DNA of 64,000 bases, taken from the NCBI GenBank assembly GCA_903813345.2, contig CAIIXF020000005.1, forward strand, positions 41,271,394 through 41,335,393, written 5' to 3'. Source of the DNA: Owenia fusiformis. Its lineage: Eukaryota; Annelida; Polychaeta; Sabellida; Oweniidae. The notes beneath the pieces were generated by a model. The model was not told the DNA's origin, made no database searches, and saw only the letters and a list, made by a program, of their open reading frames with translations. Position 1 is the first letter of the stretch. Each line of letters opens with the position of its first letter. A program made the position numbers and the translations under genes. Shown in pieces: positions 24,771-36,300 of the stretch.

Positions 24771-27700
24771 AAGTTAGTCTCTGTACCACGAGCCTTTTGG
24801 ACATCACAATTTTTGATTACGTTAAATTGGACCCTGCTAAAGGATCAAGATATTTCTGTATACATCTTGTGAAAGACCCAAACCAAGAATCCAGATATAT
24901 GGCAAAAATGGCATTGAATCCTGTTGACTTCTTCTATTTAAGATCACCTGGAAACACTGGAAAACTCGGAACAATATCTATAAAATCAGCCCAACATAAT
25001 GATATGTTCCTCAGATGGTCTAACTCATCTGTAGACGATAGAACATATTTTGAAGCTTATAACAAGAATCTATCAACAGAGAAGGAATATTTACAACAAA
25101 CAACATTTGAGATAGTGGAAACAGATGAGCCCAATTCTCACAGCTTTAAGGAAGTTGTGGGTGATAGAATTTTAATTTTCAAAACAACGGCTCCTTTTAC
25201 AGTTATGATGAAAACCATGAAACCATCAAATAGTAAAACAATTCTTGAATTCAAGTCTCATATCTTTTTAGCAGTCCCATCAGTCCCGCCAGTTACCAGT
25301 TTTAGTAAAGGTAATCAAGATTTTTTTGTATTTCTCTCATTAATAGTTAAGTGCGTGCAAAAATCAGAAACCATAAAACCAGATGAGACGATGAAAACAG
25401 TCAAGAAATGATCCAAAAGTGGCTAAAACAGAAATCCCAAGTACAGAAAATCTCCAAATTGCAAAATTGTCAATGCTATTTATGGTTAAACATACATTTA
25501 TGGTTAAAGTATGTCTCATCAGAAACATTCAAAAAGATTCCATCATTGTGAAATTTATTCATTGAGTACATTGCATCTTTGTGTCACCTTGTGCATGGAT
25601 GTTTTAATACAATAACTTTATCATTAGCCAATTGATTTTATAGTATTTTCATAAATGTAGTTTCAGGTTAATCGATGTTGATTAACATATGATTTCTCAT
25701 TCTTATAAACACATTCAGTGTCCTGCCCTCTTGACAAACCAATGCTTGTTGTCAATGGAACGCAGATCACATGCACCTCCAGCAAACACTGCAGTAATGG
25801 CTACAAATGCATGAGAAAGATTGGGAGATGTTGTCAACGAGAGTTACACTGTTTGAAACCTTTGAGAGTGGCCGATCCATCAAGCAGTACACTTGTGAAC
25901 TGTTCAGAGGGATGCCCGAGTGATAATGTATGTTTGACAGAAATGGTGAATGGAACAAATAAAAGTGAAATATGCTGCCCATCAAAATGTAAGTAACAAT
26001 ATGAACCAGGACATGTCAACCAAATCAATATGAAAGTAGAAAGAGTCAACCAATGAAGATATTTTTATTGGTTTTTCAAATGTTGTACTTATTGTTCATA
26101 TAATTCAATCATGGAGTTGTCAATAGTAATTTACTTTCTAGTATAGCATTGATTAATATAGCTGTAGGTGTATTTGTATGAAAGAAAACACTTGTCAATG
26201 AATAAAAAGAACTTTTGGTTGTTGAAACAGTGTTTTGGATGTGAACATGTATTTGTAAATGGATCAAAGTGATCAGATGACACGTGACTCATTTAAGCTA
26301 TCAGTTGGACACGCTCCATTTCATTGATGATGTCATCATATTCTTATTCTGGTTTATTCAAGACGTATGTAATACTGCGATGAAGAGTGGCTCTATAGTC
26401 ATGAGAGCAGAGGATGGATGTAACAGGTGCATGTGTGGACCATATGGGAGTGCCAATTGCACCAATAAAAGAAGATGTAGTAGGTGCATCATTTCCCCCA
26501 GCGATAAACCCTTTTAAATCAGTAATCATTTCATATACCTTAAGCTTGTGTCAGTTTTAACTGTTTAAATGTTTTTAATTATCATATTATTTAATTATGG
26601 TAGAGAGAGTTTTTATAAAAAATTTGGTAGAGACAATTAAAACAGCGAATGTACACTTTCACATTTGTCTTTTACGTACACAGTGGTTCACTTATGAACT
26701 AAGCAGCAAAAGGGCTAAAATGTAAAATGATTATAAATATTTCAAGCATTTTGCCTATGCAGTGTGAAATGTGCTAAATGTATACCCTCCCTTTAAATGA
26801 ACTAGTCAGCTTTAACCTATGGTGTCAATATGCTACATTTCCAAGAGTCATGCCCCAGACCCCTAGTTTTGCTCGGCATTCAGCCTCGTGTGCCTGCTAT
26901 GAAAATCCTGGTTACGCCACTGGGTTCAACTATTGTGAGTGTTAAGATAATATTAAATTATTCTAACAGGAAATAAGAAACTGAATGAAGACCAGTGTGG
27001 AAGAAGTGCGCCATTTTGTCCCCCGAGGCCATTAATGTGTATTGTGGGAGGTGAACAGGTGGACTATGGTACTGTACCGTGGATGGTATCCCTCCACCGT
27101 TCTGGAAAACATGTGTGTGGAGCGTCTCTGATCAACAAACGGTGGGTCATAACGGCTGCACATTGCTTCAAAGAAGGAACTAGTCTGTAAGTGATAACTC
27201 CAAAGCTCCTTTGCAGGAAATACTGATATTATTATTACTTTATCATGGACCCCTTATCGACACAAATGATCTACTATTTTGACAATTTATTTCAAAGTGC
27301 TGAATGGGAGGCAAGACTGGGCGACCATTTACAATCCAGGATAGATATAGGTGAACAACATATTCCATTGTCCAAAATATTCATACATCCCAAATACACG
27401 TCAAGAGATGAAGAGACTGAACGGAGAGACATTGCACTTGTAAAACTAGCCCATGCTGTAAACTATACACATTTTGTACAGCCAATCTGTTTGCCAGAAG
27501 AGAACCCTCTCGACAATCCTCTGGAGTTTGCCAATATGAAATGTTACACAGCCGGCTGGGGGAAAAGGAAAGGTCAGCTTTTTGCCTTTATTTTAACCCA
27601 GGATGTGTCCTGGTAACATTTAATTTGAAGAATTTGTCATTTTCAAACTAATGGTAACTATTTAATTTGGCATTTAAAAAAGTATACTGTATACAATTGT

Positions 27701-29098
27701 GGGACTGGAGGTATACAATTTTGACAGTTGACCTCAAGAGAGGTCTACAATGGTATATTGTACAATGGATTCACTTTGAAAACCACCCATGGCAAAATAT
27801 ACCACACAAATTTGCAATTTGCAATTATAGCAGACTTACAAATTATCTGTGTGATCAGTGGTATATGCATCCATTAGTGAGAAATGAAGTGACTATTTTA
27901 GGTGGCGATTGGTTGGATGTGGTGCTTGATACTTTGAGCGATTCACTCCAACGTGTTGACCTCCCCCTGATCCCACACAGGACCTGTAAGAAAAAGACAT
28001 GGTATGGAGATAAGGTGAAGTGGTTCATGCAATGTGCTGGCAAGGAGTATGGAGGACAGGACTCGTGCTCAGTATGTTTTATTTCTCACATTTTGCTCCT
28101 TCAAGTATTGCATTATTTTGTTACATTGCTATATTTTTATTATTGAATTGCATTTTTTTATTGGATAGCATTATATTCTATTGAATTGCATTACAGCATT
28201 ATACTTTATTGAATTGCATTATATTCTTTTAAATTGCATTATATTTTATTGGATTGCATCATATTTTATAGAATTGCATTATATCTTATTGAATTGCATT
28301 ATATTTAATTGAATTGCATTATGTTCTATCTTGCTTACCACAGTATAGGTAAACAGATACATAACTCAAAAAACAGTAACTCCCTTGGAGTAGTAAATCC
28401 CACTGAACAAAACTATTTTATCAAATCTCTTATCAGAGGTTCTATCCCATAAGACATTAGAATTAAATTAGAACCAAACCAGAAAACTGAATCTCAAAAG
28501 TGATATATTATTCATTATGGTAGCCATTTTGAATTCAGTGGCCATCTTGAAAATCTTGATTGTTCTCTACAGGGTGACTCTGGTGGACCACTGATGTGTG
28601 ATATACCAGATAAAGGTGACCCTCGAGTGAAACTTGCCACTTTGGTAGGTAAGTCAATTTAGAATCTATTTTTTCATTTGTGGTCTGAGGGTCAAAGTTG
28701 ATTATGTCTCATTTTGACACTGGACCAATAAAAATGGTGAGCCAGCTTTTTGTTATAATGTTCCAACTCCCAGTGAATATTCGCATGTAATACTTCATTT
28801 GGTTTTTGGGATGTGGGAGTAGTTCAAAACATCAATTAGTTAAGAGATCCTCAAACCTTAAAAACTATACAAAATATGATAAAATGTGATACCCTTTTGA
28901 TTGTATTCATTGAACTTTTAATGTTTCTTCATGAATGTCCATTATCACAATCTTTTGCTACAATTACATGAGCATGTACTATACACTTTAGGGGTGACTA
29001 GTTGGGGACAGGGATGTGGCCAGCCAAGGAAACCTGGAGTTTACACCAAAATTTATGAGTTCATGCCATGGATTAAACGCAAAGTGGAAAGACATTAG
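24771..29098 (+). CDS. mosaic trypsin-like serine protease with lustrin- and pacifastin-like modules, 5' incomplete
   Basis: Secreted-type S1A protease. Exons: 24771-25310, 25719-25988, 26363-26479, 26970-27186, 27298-27572, 27902-28071, 28573-28648, 28992-29098; phases agree and give 589 residues plus stop. Residues ~1-180 are a module I do not recognise. Residues ~181-270 are two Cys-rich repeats ending in CC, lustrin-like. Residues ~271-309 are a CNRCMC...CT...C module resembling pacifastin inhibitors. Then IVGG starts the protease (~333). The triad is complete: His in TAAHC, Asp in RRDIALVKL, Ser in GDSGGP. The Asp of GQDSC, with WGQGCG and PGVY, predicts cleavage after Arg/Lys. Several N-glycosylation sites lie in the N-terminal half. 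The first exon needs one leading base, so a start/signal-peptide exon is upstream and not identified. A polyadenylation signal is at 29190-29195. Confidence 0.88.
26830..26935 (+). repeat. transposon-derived fragment in protease intron
   Basis: Contains ATCCTGGTTACGCCACTGG after TGCTCGGCATTCAGCC, a phrase resembling 'GTAGCCAGG'-type transposon ends like the one at 48251-48440. No second end seen. Confidence 0.3.
28128..28335 (+). repeat. ~21-bp tandem repeat in protease intron
   Basis: About ten degenerate units of TTGAATTGCATTATATT(C/T)TA in the intron between exons 27902-28071 and 28573-28648. Confidence 0.85.
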
Positions 29099-29189
29099 GA
29101 CATTTACTCTCATTGAGGGCACATTTACAGTGGTATTGCAGATTGGATGAAGTAGGATTTCATTTAGTGCACAATTATTTTCAAGGGGA

Positions 29190-29195
29190 AATAAA
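29190..29195 (+). terminator. polyadenylation signal of the protease gene
   Basis: AATAAA 92 nt after the stop codon. Confidence 0.6.
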
Positions 29196-29284
29196 TTAAT
29201 AATTAAAACATAAAAATGTATTAGATCGTGCTTTCTACTTCTCTGTATTCAACAATACATGAACACATATAATAATTTATAAAA

Positions 29285-29571
29285 TTAGAGTTTTTGCTGA
29301 CCTAAACCAAATCACACGACAATATACAGTGTAATCTGATTGGCTTGCACAATAATCGTCAATGAAATGATTCTGATCATAGAACAATGTCTGAAAGAAA
29401 CCCTGATGTACAGCATTAGTACATCAATGTTGGTTACTCCAGAAAATTGCTGATGCACAATCCCTATAGTTTTCACATAGCAATGTATTACGTTGTATGC
29501 AAAACCAATCAAATATCTTACATTCATATGTTCAATAGTATGTCCATAGCCTAATTACAAAAACTCTAATG
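29285..29571. repeat. degenerate foldback element with ATTAGAGTTTTTG ends
   Basis: The ends are a 13-bp perfect inverted repeat (ATTAGAGTTTTTG and CAAAAACTCTAAT). The interior is also roughly self-complementary (TGATTGG and CCAATCA segments at matched positions). Probably an old hairpin MITE. Confidence 0.5.
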
Positions 29572-29730
29572 TACAACCATGTTTGGTTTCTAGTCTCCCT
29601 ATCCAACTGTCATTATGGCACTGTTCAGAGACAAGCAACTTGTGAGGATAGGCAATTCAGATACACATCAATAATTAAGGCAATTCTGCAGAATTTACAT
29701 CAGTTGATAATCTTAATAGACAATTACAAG

Positions 29731-29880
29731 GCATTAACATGCAAAATGTCACCACCAGCCATTTGTTACAGACCCAGATGCCATATGTTGATGCCAACTG
29801 CCGAACGCTAAACATCGGCCACAAAAAAGTTAGAGACTAACGATATGTCACCACTTCTGGTGGTGACAAACAGTGACATA
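29731..29880 (+). repeat. dispersed GCAAAATGTCACCACC repeat, copy 1
   Basis: Begins GCATTAACATGCAAAATG, continues CACCACCAGCCATTTGTTACAG, and ends in a TGTCACC...GGTGACA hairpin. Related copies are at 40930-41025 and 49984-50060. Confidence 0.6.
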
Positions 29881-30361
29881 GTAAGACTGTATATATATAT
29901 TTTTGCACATTACATTATCACAACATAGCTGTTTTTACACAAACTATATACACATAACATGATTTGAGAAAATATATATACCATATATACAGTAAGCCTA
30001 CATCTTTTTATATTAAAATATTATTGAAAGCAGTTTATATTTTATACAGATATCTACTGTGCTTAGCAGATGGAATGATTCATAAATATTTACAATTGTT
30101 CTATTGTTAAAAAATTTTGTACCAAAAATTCTGTGGTAATAATGGTATTGTAGTAATAATAAAAATTATAATCTATGCTATTAATTCTTAAAAATACCGA
30201 TTTTATTGTTGTGGCTTAATTCTCAGAGTTGGGGTAGGGAGTTCAAAATTCAAGGGTTGTGTATTGGAGAAATGATCAGGAGTAAGGAATGAGTGTAAAA
30301 CCTAATGGTAAGGGTGGGATATAAACAGTAGAGCTAAGGATTCATGTGGTGCCAACTACAA

Positions 30362-30662
30362 CCATTAATTTGAATTTTAGACATATATACCAGATATTTG
30401 AAAATCAAGGATTGTGAGTTTCATACTGCACTGCTTCTCTTCAAACTTGATCCATTCAGTCCCTCGTTTTAGCGGTGTTTGGGTCCCCAGATGTTCCCAA
30501 ACGCCACTAAAATGAGGGGCTCTGTATTACAGAATAATGCACGAATAGAAAGGCATTTGTGTTTTGCTTTGAATGGAATCAGTTGAATGGAAAGGTGCAG
30601 TATGAGACTCACAATCCTTGATTCTCAAATATCTGGTAGGTCTAAAATTCAAATTAACAGTG
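30362..30662. repeat. double foldback: hairpin inside an inverted repeat
   Basis: Outer arms 30362-30443 and 30583-30662 are complementary (shared core ATCAAGGATTGTGAGT). Within the loop, 30461-30483 and 30496-30518 form a second hairpin (CCCTCGTTTTAGCGGTGTTT against its complement, two mismatches). Flanked on both sides by degenerate GTAAGGAATGAG repeats. Confidence 0.75.
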
Positions 30663-33007
30663 TTTTGTGTATAGTTTGACACCTGTGGGATTGGAGGTAT
30701 GTAACCAGGGAACGGACTGATGACACAACGCCAAGAATAAGGAGCATGGGTAAGGAATGGAAGTAAGGACTCAGAATACAAACTACAGATAAGGAATGAG
30801 GGTAAGGAGTGGACCATTGGTAAGGATGCTGAGGTTTAATGAGTTAGACTAGAAGACTTTAAAATGCAGTACCAAAAACTTTAATTTCTGGCAGAGTTTT
30901 CCAATATTCCATAAATAGTTAACCCTACTCAATACAGATTGTACCTCACTAAATGAACAAAAAATATATAAAAATAAGAAACAGATCTTAAAGATCAAAT
31001 GAAAACATCGATACAGGTCAAAAATGCTGTTAAGTTTCATGACAGACTGCTTTATCAAAGTATTTTTTTACATTTGTTTTTAACAAAGACTGTTTAACTA
31101 CACGTGTACAAGGCTGCTACAGCAAAACAGCTTATTTTGACAAACATCAATATTTTGACTTGACCTTACATTGGACCAAATATTGCACAGCAATAGAGGT
31201 GTCAAAGATGCTTTATACAGAATTTACACAGAATTACAAGCTTAACCAATTACAATAGACATGCTATTGAAGAAGAAGATAAAAATATTTACACATCATA
31301 TTTTTAGTATATGATATAAAATCCATTTTTAAACAATGGAGTTTGAGTCAACTTAGAGATTGCACTGTACTCATAAATGTTCATCATTTGTGCATAACTA
31401 AGACACCCATGCTATACATATTTACAAAAGTAATTAACTAAATAAAAAATTGTTACTTTCTTTACTCTTATCAGTCTGCGGATAATTAAAGTTAATTCGT
31501 AAATTGGCCTTTCTGTATGTTCCATATATCTGCAGAAAGTGGGTCCTATATGCTTCTAAAGATTGTATAAGAGCTTTTAACACTCAGACAAGCTTTAATT
31601 TGATGTATCATACGTGTCCTAAATATTTATCAAATTCTCTTTTAATAGGCATGAAAGTTGAAAGTACATGAAATATTACTTTTGAATGAACAAGTAGTTC
31701 CGTAAGGGTTAAATACTGATTGAAGAATTTAAGTTCAACAATCAACAATGCACTCTTCTCACAACATAATTGGTTGTACAATACATTTTCTTTTAGGAAA
31801 CTATATTGGCTCTTCAAGGCTCACACTGGGTTTAAATGCTTTGTTATAAAAGCAAATACGTTGTGGTTGTTTTTAGTGAATTCTGACATCCAGATCATAT
31901 TCAAGCATATGTTATAAGAGATTTCATTTCTTCTGGAGCCTGGCTCTGGAGATTTATGACTACATCATTAGTCTCTAATTCAATGGAATGGATCTGTAAA
32001 ATAAGAAATATATATCATATGACAAAAAACATCAAGTTCTTCCACTTTGTATTTTTTAATAAAATGACTGATTTGCCTAGGACCAGTATATTTAGATCCA
32101 TTTTTGTGTATCCCTATGCTAAGCTATCAAGTAGCAAAACACTTGATGCCATAAAATTTAGTTGTTCCATATAACTAAATAAGCAGAAGGATTTGAAACA
32201 AGCATTTGAACATTTTCGGAAATCCAACTATTTGACTGTTGAACCTTAATGCTGTGAAAACTATGAAATCTTTAAACAAGAAAATATTTGTGAAAACTAA
32301 ATGAAATAAAAGAAATACTATAAGTGTAACAGACAACAAAGAGGAGTCACCTACAGAGCAGAGTGTTTAGAAGTCACACCAACTAGGTGGCGCCACTAGC
32401 AAGTTGAAGCATTTACGTCATGGTAGGTGTTAATTCCTGACATAAGCACTAGATGGGGCTGGCGGTCTAAAGAGATTAATACGTCATTAGTAAAGTTAGA
32501 TAGAGAGTTAGATGTTATAACTGTATTTGTAAGTGTTCAAATAGATCTGATCAATCACGATAGAGAAGGTAAGGTAAGTAGAAAAGCTTAAGATCAAAAA
32601 TACAATATGAATCATGGGAAACAACAAAAAAAAATTTATTTTATTTTATATACCATTCCTATTCACTTGAAAATTCAATAAATCTAAGCCCTCGCTCACA
32701 TTTGATCTGTGGCAATCTTACGGCAGCCGTGGCTTCCAAAATCGAGAGAAATATGCAACATATAATATAGGAATAAGCAGTATGATGTACTTTCAATATC
32801 GATTTTGTGAATCTACGCCCATCGTAGAGCAAATGTGACTGAAGCTTTATGGACAAATGTATTCAAAAGTATTGTCCAATAAGTCATTGTCTAGATTCAT
32901 GATGTCATAGTCATACTTAATTTGCAAACAACAATGTCTCTAAACAAAAGTGAAAGAAACTGTAAGAATGACAAAACATCCAAGAGGTGGCATAGTTTAT
33001 GGAGTAA

Positions 33008-33222
33008 CTGTACTTTTACCTCATTTGGTGCTACTTATTTTGGCGCTGTTTTGAACATTTTGCGGTTACTTAATTAGGCAGACTTGCTATATTACAATGC
33101 TCTGATGGTTCCAATTTACATACTAAAATTACGTACTAAAATTACTGAGAAAGTTGGCGGCTACTTTATTTAGCGGACTTTAATAATTTGGGCGCCAAAT
33201 TAAGTAAAAGTACAGTCGTCTA
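33008..33222 (+). repeat. dispersed MITE-like repeat, copy C
   Basis: Reverse-orientation relative of 23345-23550. Starts ACTTTTACCTCATTTGG and ends GCGCCAAATTAAGTAAAAGT. Confidence 0.6.
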
Positions 33223-33365
33223 TTCAATTCCATTTCATTCATTAATATAGATAAAAGGTGGCATAAAATGTGATGCTTATACCTTTGCATGCCTAAACAT
33301 GTAATAGTGAAATCATAAAGTCAAAAAGTAAGTCATGAGAAGTGTCAAATGTTGAATTTTCCCTT

Positions 33366-36300
33366 TTATTTGTTACACCACTCACTTGTATCATTAACAT
33401 CTATCATGTCATCATCTGACGTGTCAGGGTTTGGACGCAAAGGAGGGTCATCATCATCTAACAAAGCATCAGTTGTTGCATCCTGGGGAACCTGCGTGTA
33501 GCGACGCACGCTGTTCATTCTCCTGGAATCAAAGACAGTCCATGTTGATTCATTTCATATGAAGTAAAATGTATCCATGAAAAATACGGTCATTCCAATT
33601 TCAATTGATTTTTCAAACCTACATCAAATAATTCAGTTTATTCCATACTTGGTAGTATTATAGGTAGATAACATGCAGGAATATAATTTATATCTGAAGT
33701 GAGCGGCTGATATATATATCACCCACTGATATGATCCGCTCATCAGATCTACAACATCACAAATTCAGGGAGCTGATACTGAGGCAGGGGACTTGACTAT
33801 AAACCGTCATAATCTACTAAGTATAGAATAAATCAGTAATTGAATGCTCGATTTTTGATGCATGGTATATCCCTCGGTAAATATAATATATCAACCATCG
33901 CTCCCTACCGTCCCTCGGATTGATATATAGTATTTCCCTCAGATATACCTTGTATCAAAAACCTCCCATTAAATAACCTCTATGTGTTCAATAATTCATA
34001 CTTCATGATTTTAAAGACTCACTTTCTATAGTACAAGGCGACTAGAATAATGACAACGAGTGCAGCTGTGAGTGTTGGAACAGCAATCACCCAGGCCAAG
34101 TAGGTAGATGGACCTGATTTGGGTACATCATCATCTATACAAATACACAAGGCCAATGAGCACATAAAAGGATAATTCAACAATCCCATGAAATATATTT
34201 GTCACAATAGAATATGTACAGTAGATGGTGGCCATCTCTAAACTAAATATGTTATTGTTAACACTGTTAGTAAACAAATGTTCAAAGTAGACTTTTGAAA
34301 ATAAATTTCGGTAAGTAGTTTATATTTTTTTTCATTTTTGAAATCCTACTTGAAAGATGTAATTTTCTGCCACAACAATGAAGTGAAAAATTATAATTTA
34401 ATGATGACGTTACCTATAATTTCTGCTCCAGTGACGTTAACTTTCTTGTTATTTGCAACATCTATCTGAATGTCAGCTATTTTGGACACTAATTCATTTG
34501 CAAGCTACAAGCAAAAACAATAAATATCAACTGCACTTCCTGTATATATGGGAAGAACAAGTCTAAATATGATGAATGTTATATAGACAAACATTACACA
34601 GCATGTTAGTAAATGGATTGACGCTTAAAATCACCCCAGGAATATTGTTTTATGATTTTGATGATTTACTTCCAAATCAACCTAATCTGCAGCTATGTGA
34701 TGTCTGCTATAACTTATAGTGTATAATCTATTCAGTATTATATAACTTTCAAATCGTCCAAGATAAACTTAAATCATAACCCAATGACATTTCTAGATCC
34801 TAAAATGAAACATCAACATATTCATGAAAAAATTAAAGAAAACCTACCTTATTAAGCGTAAGATCTTTAGTATCTGTTTGATTGATAGGTAAAAAGTACA
34901 CATCAGCCTGGGTAGGGACCCCAGGGATCAGGTTCACCTGGAACCTACTTTTACCAATAGAGAACACCTACAATATAGAACAAGAACACAGTGATAAATA
35001 GCACTTGGAATTCAAAATGGCCACCTCCTTAATTACCCAACATGCCAAAAACCTAATCAGTCTGTAAAATTCAAATCTTGCCATCTTGATGACAATATTT
35101 TTTGTATCACCCCCAAATCCACAAAAATAGCACTTTTCACTAATACAGGTATTCCTTCATCACAGAAGCGTTTGATGACACTTCTAAAACCCCAGACACC
35201 TGAGCATTGAGAATCATGAACATTTTTTGAAAAGTTATGAATTTTTTTATAATCATAGAACTTAACTTGACAACAGTAATGCAACTTAACTTGACAACGG
35301 CAATGCAACGTTCGATGGGATAATAAAAGTATGATACTGAACACGGTTAGGATGTATATTCAATTGTTGATATAGGATTCTCCAAATCAAAAAGCTCACT
35401 TTGAGTTTGTGTTCATCATACTAGTATTTATGTTCATCATATTTATGTTCTTCATATTTATTTTTTGTTTATCGTATTAAGTGTTCATCATATTTCAAAT
35501 ATTTTAAATTATCTCCTAATGATAGAATAGACCTACATCTTGCAGTTTATTTTTCAGTAAAACTGCAAGAGTTGTTCGTCCAAACGCTGTATCCGTCACG
35601 TTATCTGCCACTGAATTGAATGTCAGTCTCACTCTCTTTAACTGAGCTGAAAGTACAAATTGCATTAAGTTCTTAACTCTCTGCATTCTATTAGACCTCC
35701 CAAGGTAAGATGAGGGGAGAGGCGCACAAGGGCTTGATGCAATACTAGTATAGTACATGTACATATAAAGTGAAATAAAAAAATAGAAGTAGTTTCATAT
35801 CAGGTTCAATATAAACCAAGGAAAGAGTAATTAAAGTTAAAAAAAATCAATAGAAAGGATAATGAGTTATGCCCATTACTTCTGAATCATCCGCCATACA
35901 TACAGATAGTGCTATACTCTCTATGATTCCAATCTCTCATTTAATAGCATATATTTAGCCTTGCCCAAATCGGTATTGTTTTACTTATCTGATCTTGAAT
36001 TATTACTAGAAATCAAGATAAGTAAAAGAGACCAACTTGGGCAAGGCTAGCATTTATTATATATCTTACCATACACGAATATTGTGAATTTTCTATACAG
36101 AGACCCGACACTGTTGGTAGCTTCCACACTGACTGAGAAGTTCTGAGGTTGACTATAGCGATGCTGTACACTCTTCTCCCATGTTAATACTGGTAGGGCA
36201 CCAGGCTTCTAGAGAAAGCAATGATTATACATGTACATGTAAAGCACTATATTTGTTTTAGCCTACAAGAATGTTGCATTTAGATTTCTTTCTACCAATC

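Larger units (their letters stand above)
29099..33365. other. convergent intergenic region with repeats, no gene recognised
   Basis: Lies between the 3' ends of the protease (+) and SorCS (-) genes. It holds foldback repeats (29285-29571, 30362-30662), a dispersed repeat (29731-29880), a MITE-like copy (33008-33222) and AT-rich sequence. On the - strand AATAAA-type signals near 32636-32645 could end the SorCS mRNA. Open frames are short, with no motif. Confidence 0.6.

Noticed and set aside
27667-28146. 159-aa + strand ORF
   Set aside because: The part 27902-28071 is a protease exon with a good acceptor; the rest is read-through.
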